DNA of 64,000 bases from Robiginitalea sediminis. GTDB taxonomy: Bacteria; Bacteroidota; Bacteroidia; Flavobacteriales; Flavobacteriaceae. The position numbers and the translations under genes were made by a program. Each line of letters starts with the position of its first letter. Positions within the stretch are counted from its first letter, which is position 1. Shown in pieces: positions 8,792 to 16,832 of this stretch. Where the stretch lies: assembly GCF_002198115.1 (NCBI RefSeq), contig NZ_NGNR01000004.1, positions 1-64,000 on the forward strand, read 5' to 3'. The notes beneath the pieces were generated by a model, which was given only the letters and a program-made list of their open reading frames with translations, did not search any database and was not told the DNA's origin.

Positions 8792-9982
8792 TTGAACCCT
8801 TCAGCCTCGGGATGGATTAAGAAATTCGGGCACCTGGCCGCCCAGGCCACGCCCTATGCGGACTTCACGGCGCTGTACGACGACCTGCGCAAACTTGGCT
8901 TTGCCTACGGCATGAATGTGGGCATCCCCGCCTTTATTAGCCCCACCCACGAGCTCACCCAGGACGAGTGCGCCAAGCTCAACCTGTTCTACGGCCTCTA
9001 CAGCACCCACCGCCTGGCGCGGCCCGAAGGGAGCTTTGCAGACTTCCTGGAATCGGTTTTCAGTTTCTACAAGGGGATAGATGTGGGGCGGGTTTCCTTC
9101 CTGCAAAAGATCCTGAGCGGGAAGAAGACCTCCTCCCAGCTCGAGAAACTCCTGGATTCCCGGATATACCTGGAGGCGAACGTGCTCTCGAAGACCTTCA
9201 ACAGCATGATCACCAATTCCCTGCTGCAGATAGACGTGCTCACCTATAAAAGGTACTTGGACGGGGTAGACCACCCCAGGGAACACGCCCGCAACCTGGA
9301 ATTCGTGGCGGTGAACATCGCCTACCAGGCCCTCAGCGCCAAACGCAAGAAGCCTTCGGACCAGCGCCTGAAAGACCTTTTCAGCGCCTCCCTGACCTAT
9401 ATGGAACAGCCTGTAAACGGGCTGGACATGAGTTACCGCCAGATGCTCCACGCCTACCGGGGCACCTGCGCCGCCCCCTACTTTATGGATGTGGCCTGCC
9501 TCACGGTTTGGGAGGATGCCAGCCTGGAGTATCTGGAATCGGAATTTGTCCTGAGCCTGGGCCACGAACTCGGGTTGGAAACCGCCGCCATCCGCGACGC
9601 CCTTTTTGCGGTGACGGACTTCTTTTCCCACTATGCAGACCAGCTTTCGGTCTTCAACAAGGAGAACTACTACGACAACATGTCTAAGGTGGTGGGCAAA
9701 CTCATCCGCCGCAACAGCAAGCGACTGCAAACCGAACTTTCCCAAAGCCGGGAGCTGGTAGCTTTGCTCTCCAAATCTACCGTCAGGGAACTTACCCCGG
9801 AGGAGCGTAAACGCATACAGGAGCAACTGCTGGACGTCTTCAAAAGCATCCCGTCCCTGGCCATTTTTATGCTGCCCGGAGGGGCCGTGCTACTGCCTAT
9901 TTTTATCTCGCTTATCCCGAAGCTCCTCCCGTCCTCCTTCGATGAAAACCGGGTGGATTCCGGGGCGGAAAACGAGGTATAA
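8792..9982 (+). CDS. LETM1-related biofilm-associated protein
   Basis: 396 residues. The C-terminal segment has the LETM1-like signature: a hydrophobic helix with LPGGAVLLPIF followed by LIPKLLPSSF. The N-terminal 330 residues are helical and soluble, TerB/LETM1-associated in character. The start chosen is TTG: an in-frame stop lies at 8774-8776, no ATG occurs before residue ~40, and the sequence NPSASGWIKKFG right after it looks like a conserved family N-terminus. Bacteroidota members carry the name LETM1-related biofilm-associated protein; the molecular role is not known. It is monocistronic, facing the LytTR operon tail to tail. Confidence 0.75.
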   Translation: MNPSASGWIKKFGHLAAQATPYADFTALYDDLRKLGFAYGMNVGIPAFISPTHELTQDECAKLNLFYGLYSTHRLARPEGSFADFLESVFSFYKGIDVGRVSFLQKILSGKKTSSQLEKLLDSRIYLEANVLSKTFNSMITNSLLQIDVLTYKRYLDGVDHPREHARNLEFVAVNIAYQALSAKRKKPSDQRLKDLFSASLTYMEQPVNGLDMSYRQMLHAYRGTCAAPYFMDVACLTVWEDASLEYLESEFVLSLGHELGLETAAIRDALFAVTDFFSHYADQLSVFNKENYYDNMSKVVGKLIRRNSKRLQTELSQSRELVALLSKSTVRELTPEERKRIQEQLLDVFKSIPSLAIFMLPGGAVLLPIFISLIPKLLPSSFDENRVDSGAENEV

Positions 9983-10034
9983 GAAAAATCTATGGTGAAG
10001 TTTTAATCCCTGTTTGCCAGGGTTTTGTAGCCAT

Positions 10035-10796
10035 TTACTCCAACCAAAGCTTAAAATCCTTGACCCTTTCCCGGGCCACGATGATTTCCTGCTCCTTAAA
10101 GCGGGTGAGCTTGATTTTCAGGCGGGAATTTGTATAGGCTACGATGTCTGAAATGTGGTCGATGTGCACGTAGAATTTCCGGCTGACCCGGAAGAACATT
10201 TCCGGGGAGAGCTCCTCCTCCAATTGTTCCAGGGTGGTGTCCAGCAGGTAGGAACGGCCTTCGGTCGTGGCGGCATAGGTCCCCTTGTTTTCGCTGTAGA
10301 AACACTCGATCTCATCCGCATGCAGGATCTTGATGTGTTGCCCCACCCGGGCAGTAAACCGTTTTTTGAATTCCCGCTCCACCGGGTTGACCAACAGCTT
10401 GCGGATGTCCTCGAAATCGACCGACAGGGGTGCCCGCCCGGGCTTCTGTTCCCGGTACTGGTTCAGCGCAGCCCGAAGCTCGTCCGGGTCGATGGGTTTG
10501 AGCAGGTAGTCCACGCTGTTCAATTTAAAGGCCTGCAGGGCGTATTCGTCGTAAGCCGTGGTAAAAACGATGGGGGACTTCACCTTTACGGCATCGAAAA
10601 TCTCAAAGGAGAGCCCGTCAGAGAGCTGGATATCCAGGAAGATGAGTTCCGGGGCCTGGTTTTCGGAAAACCAGCGGATGGATTCCTCCACCGAATGGAG
10701 GGTGTGGGCCACCTCTACCCCTTCCTGCTCCAGCATCCGGGCCAGGCGGCGGGCTGCCGGCTTTTCGTCTTCAATTATGAGTACCTGCATGGACAT
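10035..10796 (-). CDS. LytTR family response regulator
   Basis: 253 residues: receiver domain (acidic pocket IIEDE, phosphoacceptor Asp55 in FLDIQLSD, Lys in LLKPID) and a C-terminal LytTR DNA-binding domain from ~145 (FYSENKGTYA, FFRVSRKFYVHIDHI). It is the last gene of a minus-strand operon that begins with the LytS-like kinase at 12200-13531, its likely partner. The gap to the preceding 2TM gene is 2 nt. A start two codons later (MQVLII) is equally possible. The target genes are probably the operon itself through the direct repeats at 13642-13672. Confidence 0.92.
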   Translation of the reverse strand: MSMQVLIIEDEKPAARRLARMLEQEGVEVAHTLHSVEESIRWFSENQAPELIFLDIQLSDGLSFEIFDAVKVKSPIVFTTAYDEYALQAFKLNSVDYLLKPIDPDELRAALNQYREQKPGRAPLSVDFEDIRKLLVNPVEREFKKRFTARVGQHIKILHADEIECFYSENKGTYAATTEGRSYLLDTTLEQLEEELSPEMFFRVSRKFYVHIDHISDIVAYTNSRLKIKLTRFKEQEIIVARERVKDFKLWLE

Positions 10797-10798
10797 GA

Positions 10799-11110
10799 TT
10801 ATTTGTACTTATCGGCTTCCCGCTGGTCTTCCTCCATAAACTTCCGCAACTGGCGTTCTTCCCATTGCCTGCCGAAGATACCATTTATCCCGAAGACATG
10901 GATGGCGTGGAACGCCAACCCGATGCCCCAGAAGAGGGGGGTGGAGAAAAAGGCCCACAGGGAGACCTTCTGGGGCTGCCACCCGGTCTGTACCAGAAGG
11001 GAGCCCACAATCATCAGGTTGATGACCAGGTATACCGCAAGGTGGACGTAGAAGCCCTTGATCTGTTCCACGCGCTTTTTGGCGCGCTGGAGTTTGTCCG
11101 AATTATTCAT
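10799..11110 (-). CDS. 2TM domain-containing protein
   Basis: 103 residues from the ATG at 11110, which overlaps the end of the preceding 2TM gene by 8 bp; a start 24 nt further up would lie deeper in that gene and is less likely. The pattern is that of the 2TM family: a basic helix (RAKKRVEQIKGFY), two transmembrane helices with a short turn, then a WEERQLRKFMEED motif. Function of the family is unknown; it recurs beside LytTR systems in Flavobacteriia. Confidence 0.8.
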   Translation of the reverse strand: MNNSDKLQRAKKRVEQIKGFYVHLAVYLVINLMIVGSLLVQTGWQPQKVSLWAFFSTPLFWGIGLAFHAIHVFGINGIFGRQWEERQLRKFMEEDQREADKYK

Positions 11111-11480
11111 AGCGTTCGTTTTTGATAAAGGCATCGGCCTGTTGGACCTCCTCCTCCAGGATTTTCTTCAATTGTTTCTCTTCCCACTTGCTGCCCAGGA
11201 CCTTCTGCAGCCCGAAGACCCGGAAGGCATGGAAGGCCAGGCCCAGGCCCCAGAGCCCGGGGGTCCATAGGGAAGGCGCCCTGAATAGGGGTTCGCCCTG
11301 GTGGGCGCTTGCCAGGGCAATTCCCAGCAGGATGAGCGCATTGAGGATCAGGTACACCCCCAGGTGGATGCGGAACCCTTTGATCTGCTCCACGCGCTTC
11401 TCGGCGCGCTGGCGTTTGTAAAAGGTCCGGGTATCCGCCCCGGGAACCTCGCTTGGGTAGGTCTGGTTTTTGGTTTTCAT
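11103..11480 (-). CDS. 2TM domain-containing protein
   Basis: 125 residues with an N-terminal ~25-residue soluble extension (FYKRQRAEKRVEQIKGF), two transmembrane helices, WGLGLAFHAFRVFG between helix 2 and the tail, and the tail motif WEEKQLKKILEEE. It is the most diverged of the five 2TM domains here at the N-terminus, but has the same tail as the others. It overlaps the following 2TM gene by 8 bp, so the two are translationally coupled. Confidence 0.8.
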   Translation of the reverse strand: MKTKNQTYPSEVPGADTRTFYKRQRAEKRVEQIKGFRIHLGVYLILNALILLGIALASAHQGEPLFRAPSLWTPGLWGLGLAFHAFRVFGLQKVLGSKWEEKQLKKILEEEVQQADAFIKNERYE

Positions 11481-11499
11481 GGCTGCGTGTTGTTATGGG

Positions 11500-11799
11500 T
11501 TATTCCCACCGGCCGGTTTTCTCGTCCTCTTCCATGAATTCCCGGAGCTTGCGCTCCTCCCAGCTGCGGGTAAAGAAGGGGTTCCAGCGGAACACCTTCA
11601 CTGCATGGAAGAAGAGCCCGATCCCCCAGCCGAAAGCGGCCCAGAGGAACCATTTGTACCCCCAGAAGGTGATGTAGTTCACCACCGCCAGAAGGGTGAT
11701 CACGAAAATATAGGAGGTCAGGTTCCCGTAGAATTTCTTGAGTTCCTCCACGCGCTCCTTGGCGCGGATGTATTTGTTTTCCTTGTTGAAATCTTCCAT
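11500..11799 (-). CDS. 2TM domain-containing protein
   Basis: 99 residues: basic helix (RAKERVEELKKFY), transmembrane helix 1 (SYIFVITLLAVVNYITF), a short loop, helix 2 (WAAFGWGIGLFFHAVKVF) and the WEERKLREFMEEDE tail. It belongs to the tandem array of 2TM genes between the kinase and the regulator; the gap to the next gene is 19 nt. Confidence 0.8.
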   Translation of the reverse strand: MEDFNKENKYIRAKERVEELKKFYGNLTSYIFVITLLAVVNYITFWGYKWFLWAAFGWGIGLFFHAVKVFRWNPFFTRSWEERKLREFMEEDEKTGRWE

Positions 11800-11809
11800 G
11801 GTTTCTGGT

Positions 11810-12091
11810 TTATAGGTCGTCTTTAGACATGAATTCGCGGATTTTGCGGGCCTCCCAGTCCTTGCCCAGAATCAGGTCATAGCCGTAGGCCTGCAGCCCG
11901 TGCATGGCCAGGCCGAAGCCCCAGCCGATGGCGGGGAAAACGGCCCAGGGAAAGGAGGTGGTGCGCCAGTTGAGCCAGGCCAGGAACGGGATCACGATGA
12001 TGTAGGCCAGCAGGTTGGTGTAAAACCCCTTGATGCACTCCACTTTGCGGCGTGCCCGGAGGTAGCGGTCGGATTGGATGTTGTTTTCCAT
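11810..12091 (-). CDS. 2TM domain-containing protein
   Basis: 93 residues from the ATG at 12091 (MENNIQSDRYLRARRK); a start 39 nt further up is possible but lacks family resemblance. Its membrane part (NLLAYIIVIPFLAWLNW, FPWAVFPAIGWGFGLAMHGLQAYG) is nearly the same as the 2TM domain fused to the kinase upstream, which suggests a recent duplication of the kinase tail. It ends with WEARKIREFM. It is the first stand-alone 2TM gene after the kinase. Confidence 0.8.
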   Translation of the reverse strand: MENNIQSDRYLRARRKVECIKGFYTNLLAYIIVIPFLAWLNWRTTSFPWAVFPAIGWGFGLAMHGLQAYGYDLILGKDWEARKIREFMSKDDL

Positions 12092-12199
12092 GATGTTCGA
12101 TTTTTGATGGTTACAGGACAAAGGTGCCACTTGCAGCCCGAAGGCAAAAAGAGTTCCGACCGAATTGTCGAATTCCGTCCCCGAACCGGGGCGCAGGCC

Positions 12200-13531
12200 T
12201 CAGAAATCGTCCCGCTCCATCAGCTCCCGGATCTTGCGCTCCTCCCAGCGCTTGCCCCAAAGCGGGTTATACCCATAGGCCTCCAGGCCGTGCATCAGCA
12301 GGCCAAAGCCCCACCCCAGGGCGGGGAAGACGGACCAGGGGAAATCCGTGGTCCGGGTATTGAGCCAGATCAGGAAGGGGATGACTATCAGGTAGGAAGC
12401 CAGGTTGCCATAGAATTGCTTGATGGACTCGAGCTTCTCCTTGGCTTTCTGGTAGCGCTTGTCGCGGATGTATTCGGCGCTGGCCTGTACGGTGCCCACC
12501 TGGTGGGTCAGTACGGGCAGGGCCACGCGGAACTGCCCCCCGCCCTTGCCAATCTGTACCTGGCGCTCGGTGAGCAGGCCATAGCGCTGGCGGATGTTTT
12601 CCAGGCCCACCCCGCTGGATTTCTTTACCACCTGCTTTTCCTGCAGGTTATTGGTGACCACCACATACCCGTCCTCTTCCCGCACGGTGATGTGCAGGGG
12701 GCGGGAGGAGGTCACCACATTGTGTTTTACAGCATTCTCCAGCAAGAGCTGCAGGGAGAGGGGTACAATCTTGGCCTCCGGGTTTACCGACGCCTCCGGG
12801 ATGTCGAAGACAATGCTGTCCTCGAAGCGCATCTTCAGCAGGCGCACATAGGTGCGGGCAAAGGCAAACTCCTCGTCTACCGGGACCAGTTCCTTGTTCT
12901 TTTGCTCCAGCACATAACGGTACACCTTGGAGAGGGAGGTGGTAAACCGCTGGGCGGCCTCCGGGTCTTCCTCGATAAGGCTGGTCAGCACATTGAGGCT
13001 GTTGAACAGGAAATGGGGGTCCAGCTGGTTTTTCAGGGCGTCGAACTGGGCCGAGGCCGTGCGGGCAATGATCTTTTGCTCCTTCACCCGGTTCTCCTGC
13101 CGCTGTTTGTAGTAATAAAAGGCATAGAAGATGCCGGATACCACCAGGGCGATGAGCACGCTCACCGAATAATACCCCGCCCCCTGAATGGACAGGAACT
13201 CGGCGAAGGTGATGCGCCAGATAGCCAGGGCCACCACCATATGGGCCAGGAATACGGCCCCGACCGTCATAAACGCGTGGGCCACCAGGCTCAGGGCCAG
13301 GTTCTTCCAGTAAAAAACGCGGGGCCCGAAACGCTGCATGGCCGCGCGGAAGATCACGTAGTTGGACATGTAGATGATCCAGCTGAAGACCATGTGCTCC
13401 AGGAAATCGGAGGCCAGGTCCAGGTTGAGGCGGATGGGGCGGCCGTTCCAGAAATAGATCAGCAGAAAGACCACGTAAATGGCAATGCCCACAATGGTTG
13501 CCCGTCCCAGTTCCTTAAAGATGCGTTTCAT
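12200..13531 (-). CDS. LytS-like histidine kinase with fused C-terminal 2TM domain
   Basis: 443 residues. Residues 10-140 hold four probable transmembrane helices; a coiled segment leads to the His_kinase domain with phospho-His173 in DPHFLFNSLN, then a HATPase region (LLLENAVKHN, GVGLENIRQRYG). After a ~12-residue linker, residues 354-443 are a complete 2TM domain ending WEERKIRELMERDD. The kinase core is therefore clamped between membrane segments at both ends. It is first in the operon kinase, 2TM x4, LytTR regulator, and is the likely phosphodonor to the last gene. The stimulus is unknown. The tail could be a sensor or a partner for the free 2TM proteins. Confidence 0.9.
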   Translation of the reverse strand: MKRIFKELGRATIVGIAIYVVFLLIYFWNGRPIRLNLDLASDFLEHMVFSWIIYMSNYVIFRAAMQRFGPRVFYWKNLALSLVAHAFMTVGAVFLAHMVVALAIWRITFAEFLSIQGAGYYSVSVLIALVVSGIFYAFYYYKQRQENRVKEQKIIARTASAQFDALKNQLDPHFLFNSLNVLTSLIEEDPEAAQRFTTSLSKVYRYVLEQKNKELVPVDEEFAFARTYVRLLKMRFEDSIVFDIPEASVNPEAKIVPLSLQLLLENAVKHNVVTSSRPLHITVREEDGYVVVTNNLQEKQVVKKSSGVGLENIRQRYGLLTERQVQIGKGGGQFRVALPVLTHQVGTVQASAEYIRDKRYQKAKEKLESIKQFYGNLASYLIVIPFLIWLNTRTTDFPWSVFPALGWGFGLLMHGLEAYGYNPLWGKRWEERKIRELMERDDF

Positions 13532-13641
13532 GCGTATTCGGTATTGGCCTGCCTTAAGACGAAGATACCAAATCTCCGCGGCCCGGCAGGGGTTTCTGCA
13601 AAGATGGGGCGCGGGCGGGGTTTAAGCCATTCCAACTTACC

Positions 13642-13672
13642 GAACCGTAGGAATCCGCCCCTGAACCGTAAG
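13642..13672 (-). promoter_or_regulatory. two 21-bp-spaced direct repeats, candidate LytTR site
   Basis: GAACCGTAGG (13642-13651) and GAACCGTAAG (13663-13672) repeat with a 21-bp period, two helical turns. On the minus strand they read CCTACGGTTC and CTTACGGTTC, resembling the TACGTT-type half sites of LytTR regulators. They lie 110-140 bp upstream of the kinase gene and also close upstream of the divergent PaiB-like gene. An imperfect -7 (CATCTTTG, minus strand 13606-13599) would put the repeat centres 47.5 and 68.5 bp upstream of its last base. Confidence 0.5.
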
Positions 13673-13697
13673 GGCCATTTCCCTACCTTTACGGCCT

Positions 13698-14309
13698 ATG
13701 TACATCCCGCCCAAATACCGAAACGAAGACCCCGGGGCCATCCGCTCCTTTGTGGAGCGCCACGCCTTCGGGATCCTGGTAAGCCCCGGGGAACCCACCC
13801 CAATGGCCACCCACCTCCCCCTGGAACTCGCAGAGGCCGAACCGGGCCAATGGGTCCTGCACGGCCATTTTGCCCGGGCCAACCCCCAGTGGAAAACCAT
13901 CGCAGACGGGCAGGAGGTGTTGTGCATCTTCAGCGGGCCCCACAGCTATGTCTCTTCCTCCTGGTACCAGGACGAGGAGGTGCCTACCTGGAACTACATG
14001 GCCGTCCACCTGACCGGCACGTATCGCCAGCAGACCGAAACCGAACTCTGGGCCTCCCTCCACCAGATGGTGGATAAGTACGAAGCCGATTCCGAAACGC
14101 CCCTGTCCCTGCACGATCTTTCGGAAAAGACCCTCCGGCAGGTGCGCGGCATTGTGGGCTTTACCATAACGGTGACTCGCCTGGAGGCCGCCTTTAAGCT
14201 CTCCCAGGGCCGGGAAGCGGACCACGGGCGGATCGTTTCCGAGCTGCGCAAAAGGGGCGGGGGTTCCGCCGCCATCGCAGATGCCATGGACCCCGGGGAC
14301 ACCCCTTGA
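13698..14309 (+). CDS. PaiB-like FMN-binding protein (FMN-binding negative transcriptional regulator)
   Basis: 203 residues, a split-barrel flavin-binding fold. Family features are the N-terminal YIPPKYR, FVERHAFGILVS, the ATHLPLEL strand, HGHFARANPQW and the GPHSYVSSSWY signature, with VPTWNYMAVHLTG following. PaiB of Bacillus was described as a negative regulator of sporulation and protease genes, but most members are uncharacterised and may act as flavin-dependent stress enzymes. It is divergent from the 2TM/LytTR operon, sharing the intergenic region with its direct repeats. TACCTTTA at 13684-13691 gives a nearly leaderless start. Confidence 0.88.
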   Translation: MYIPPKYRNEDPGAIRSFVERHAFGILVSPGEPTPMATHLPLELAEAEPGQWVLHGHFARANPQWKTIADGQEVLCIFSGPHSYVSSSWYQDEEVPTWNYMAVHLTGTYRQQTETELWASLHQMVDKYEADSETPLSLHDLSEKTLRQVRGIVGFTITVTRLEAAFKLSQGREADHGRIVSELRKRGGGSAAIADAMDPGDTP

Positions 14310-14352
14310 GGATTTCGGGCAAATTCGATACCTTTAAGAAAAATAACCTGCC

Positions 14353-14730
14353 ATGTTGGAAAGTAAATTCTGGCAGGGCTTCTTCGCCCTTGCCCCGTTT
14401 ATCGCCATTGTACTGCTCATTGGCGGATACGCCGTCTTCCTGTTCTCCATTTTCGGGAACATCGACCAGATCGAAAACTCAGACGGTCCGCCCATGGCGG
14501 TCTTCGGGGGGATTGGATTCTTGCTGGCCATGGTGTTCCTGATGATTGCCGTGAGCCTGGGCAGCCTGGTCTTTTACATTGTCCATGCGGTGAAAAACCC
14601 CAACATGCAGCACAATAACCTGCTGCTGGTTTGGATCCTGCTGTTCATCTTTGCCAACGGCATCGGGCAGCTGATTTACTGGATTGTGGAAATCCTGGGG
14701 AAAAAGGATACCCCCACCCAGACCCCTTAA
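14353..14730 (+). CDS. PLDc_N-like integral membrane protein
   Basis: 125 residues with three or four hydrophobic helices. The C-terminal half resembles the phospholipase D nuclease N-terminal (PLDc_N) domain: a YxxHAVKNPN stretch, then a helix with LLLVWILLFIF and a final membrane helix. No catalytic HKD motif is present, as is normal for stand-alone members of this small family. Function is unknown. TACCTTTA at 14329-14336 is a candidate -7 element. The gene ends 1 nt before the next start. Confidence 0.7.
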   Translation: MLESKFWQGFFALAPFIAIVLLIGGYAVFLFSIFGNIDQIENSDGPPMAVFGGIGFLLAMVFLMIAVSLGSLVFYIVHAVKNPNMQHNNLLLVWILLFIFANGIGQLIYWIVEILGKKDTPTQTP

Positions 14731-14731
14731 A

Positions 14732-15658
14732 ATGCAGCGCCGACGCTTTGTAAAACGTGCAGGCCTGGGCCTGGCCGCCGCCGCCCTCCCCTTGCCTGCC
14801 TGGACGAGCCCCATGGAAGAACCGTCCTTATCCCTGGCCCAATGGTCCCTGCACCGCGCCCTTTTCGAAGGGTCGCTGAAGGCCGTGGATTTTCCGCGCG
14901 TGGCGGTGGAGACCTTCGAGATCCGCGCCGTGGAATACGTCAACCAGTTTTATACCGACCACCTGGGCAGCACCACCTTCTGGCGGGAGCTCAAAGCCCG
15001 GACCGACGCCCTAGGAGTCACCAACCTGCTCATTATGATAGACGACGCCGGGCTTTTGGGGGACCCCGCTAAGACCGCTCGCCATAATGCCGTGGAGGCA
15101 CACCTGCGCTGGGCGGACGCTGCAGCACAGCTGGGATGTCATTCCATCCGGGTGAACGCCTTTGGCCCCGGGCCCCGGGAGGCCCTGCGCGGCGCCCTGA
15201 CCGACGGCCTGGGCCAACTCACTGAAAAAGCTGCAGCACTGGGCGTGAATGTCCTGATTGAAAACCATGGGTTCCACACCTCCGACGGGGCGTTTATTAC
15301 CGGGATTATCCGCGAGGTGGGCCACCCAGGGCTCGGGACCCTCCCGGATTTCGGGAACTGGTGCCTCAATGCCGAATGGGGCAGTACCATGGGTGGGAAC
15401 TGCAGTGAGAATTACGGCCCGGAGAAAGGCCTGGCCGATTTCCTGCCCTTTGCCGGAGGGGTAAGCGCCAAATCCTACGATTTCGATGCCTCCGGCAATG
15501 AAACCCTGCTGCCGTACCGCAACCTGTTACAGCAGGTGAAGGATTCCGGTTTTACCGGGCATATCGGCATTGAATACGAAGGGTCCCGGCTGGGGGAACC
15601 CGAAGGCATCCGGGCCACAAAAGACCTTATTTTGCGCCTCTGGCCAGAGCTGGACTAA
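14732..15658 (+). CDS. Tat-exported TIM-barrel sugar phosphate isomerase/epimerase
   Basis: 308 residues starting at the ATG 14732, 1 nt after the previous stop; this start gives a twin-arginine signal (RRRFVKR followed by a GLAAAALPLPAW hydrophobic stretch), so the protein is exported folded. The rest is an AP_endonuc_2/xylose-isomerase-like TIM barrel: EIRAVEYVNQFY, RVNAFGPG, VLIENHG (metal ligand Glu), LPDFGNW (metal Asp) and GIEYEG (metal Glu). Members act on sugars or hydroxypyruvate; the substrate is not predictable. The GNAT gene starts 2 nt downstream. Confidence 0.82.
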   Translation: MQRRRFVKRAGLGLAAAALPLPAWTSPMEEPSLSLAQWSLHRALFEGSLKAVDFPRVAVETFEIRAVEYVNQFYTDHLGSTTFWRELKARTDALGVTNLLIMIDDAGLLGDPAKTARHNAVEAHLRWADAAAQLGCHSIRVNAFGPGPREALRGALTDGLGQLTEKAAALGVNVLIENHGFHTSDGAFITGIIREVGHPGLGTLPDFGNWCLNAEWGSTMGGNCSENYGPEKGLADFLPFAGGVSAKSYDFDASGNETLLPYRNLLQQVKDSGFTGHIGIEYEGSRLGEPEGIRATKDLILRLWPELD

Positions 15659-15660
15659 GG

Positions 15661-16158
15661 ATGGAAAACCGAACCCCACAGCGGCAGGGACTGCACATTG
15701 TCCCCTACTCCCCACGCTACGCCAAAGCCTTCCACGACCTGAACAAGGCCTGGATAGACCGCTACTTCCGGATGGAACCCATAGACCACTTCATTCTGGA
15801 GGAACCGCAAACCCATATCCTGGACCCCGGCGGGGCCATCTGGGTGGCTTTGATGGAAGACACCCCGGTAGGGGTATGCGCACTGATGCCGGACCACGAG
15901 GCGCCGGACACCTACGAGCTCACCAAAATGGGCGTAGACCCCGGGTACCAGGGGCTGGGCATTGGCTATGCCCTGGGGCGCGCCGTGCTGGACGGGGCCA
16001 GATCGATGGGCGCCCGGCGGGTCTACCTGGAGAGCAACACCGTCCTGGAGCCCGCCATCCGGCTGTACCGGAAGCTGGGATTTACCGAATTCGAAGGCCG
16101 GCACTCCCCCTATTCCCGCTGCAACATCCAGATGGAAATCCGGTTTGCGGACCGGTAG
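15661..16158 (+). CDS. GNAT family N-acetyltransferase
   Basis: 165 residues with the GNAT fold: strand YELTKMGVDPGYQGLGIGYALG, where the QxxGxG/A phosphate loop (QGLGIG) binds acetyl-CoA, followed by VYLESNTVLEPAIRLYRKLGF, the conserved motif B region. The N-terminal half has LNKAWIDRYFRMEP, typical of small-molecule or amino-acid acetyltransferases. The acceptor is unknown. It is probably cotranscribed with the Tat-exported isomerase. Confidence 0.9.
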   Translation: MENRTPQRQGLHIVPYSPRYAKAFHDLNKAWIDRYFRMEPIDHFILEEPQTHILDPGGAIWVALMEDTPVGVCALMPDHEAPDTYELTKMGVDPGYQGLGIGYALGRAVLDGARSMGARRVYLESNTVLEPAIRLYRKLGFTEFEGRHSPYSRCNIQMEIRFADR

Positions 16159-16261
16159 GCTACAATTCAGCCCCGGCATTCGACAATTGGGTAAGTGCGG
16201 ATTGGCTAAAGCGACTATAAATCGGAGTTTTGAGGTGTAATCATCAAAAAACCCAACCCTT

Positions 16262-16678
16262 ATGAAAACTGTTTTGCTTTCCGTTTTTACCCTTTTCTGC
16301 TCCTTTGGGGCATTTGCGCAAGCCGATGGCGTTACCGTAACGGTAACCCTGGAAAATGTCCTGAACGACCAGGGAGAGATCCTGGCAGCCATCCACAGAG
16401 AGGATACCTTTATGCGGGGGCCGGGCCTGGACAATTACAAAGGCGCTGCCCAGGCAGGCCAGGTGGTCCTGGTATTTGAAAACGTGCCTCCCGGGACCTA
16501 TGCCGTGAGTGTCCTGCACGATCTGAACGCCAACGGCCGCATGGACTTTGAACCCAGCGGGATGCCCAAAGAGCCCTATGCCATGAGCGGGAACCTGATG
16601 GAGATGGGCCCTCCCACCTTTGCCGGGTCCTCCTTCGAGGTGGGCGGGGAAAACGTCAGCATCAGCCTGAGGTTCTAA
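16262..16678 (+). CDS. DUF2141 family secreted protein
   Basis: 138 residues with a signal peptide ending FGAFAQ. The mature part has the DUF2141 transthyretin-like beta-sandwich pattern: VTVTLENVLNDQGEILAAI, FENVPPGTYAVSVLHDLNANGRMD and GMPKEPYAMSGN. The HDLNxNGxxD stretch looks like a calcium-type loop. Function is not known; members are common in Bacteroidota and marine bacteria. It is monocistronic, with its own terminator. Confidence 0.85.
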   Translation: MKTVLLSVFTLFCSFGAFAQADGVTVTVTLENVLNDQGEILAAIHREDTFMRGPGLDNYKGAAQAGQVVLVFENVPPGTYAVSVLHDLNANGRMDFEPSGMPKEPYAMSGNLMEMGPPTFAGSSFEVGGENVSISLRF

Positions 16679-16696
16679 ACCACACCATTGCTTTAA

Positions 16697-16724
16697 AAGA
16701 CCACCCGCCTCGGGTGGTTTTTTT
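16697..16724 (+). terminator. terminator of the DUF2141 gene
   Basis: CCACCCG (16701-16707) and CGGGTGG (16711-16717) form a 7-bp stem with a 3-nt loop, followed by a run of seven T (16718-16724). It is 20 nt after the stop codon. Confidence 0.85.
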
Positions 16725-16797
16725 ATGGTCCCCGTTGTACTTCATGCCGACTTACTTTAAAACACTGCCAGCAGGCAAAGGTTTAGGCGGGAGCCCC

Positions 16798-16805
16798 TAT
16801 CTTTG
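16798..16805 (+). promoter_or_regulatory. -7 element TATCTTTG of the cation transporter gene
   Basis: A perfect TAnnTTTG match, 27 nt before the ATG at 16833. It overlaps the alternative TTG start at 16803, which would lie upstream of the transcription start, so the ATG at 16833 is preferred. No good -33 TTG is seen. Confidence 0.6.
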
Positions 16806-16832
16806 TATGTTACCCTGGCAACACCTGTCCTC

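Noticed and set aside
11900-14077. 725-residue plus-strand frame over the kinase and PaiB region
   Set aside because: It is antisense to the 2TM and kinase genes, then runs out of frame through the PaiB gene; no recognisable domain.
16803-16832. Longer N-terminus of the cation transporter from a TTG
   Set aside because: The TTG overlaps the -7 element TATCTTTG and would lie upstream of the transcript start.
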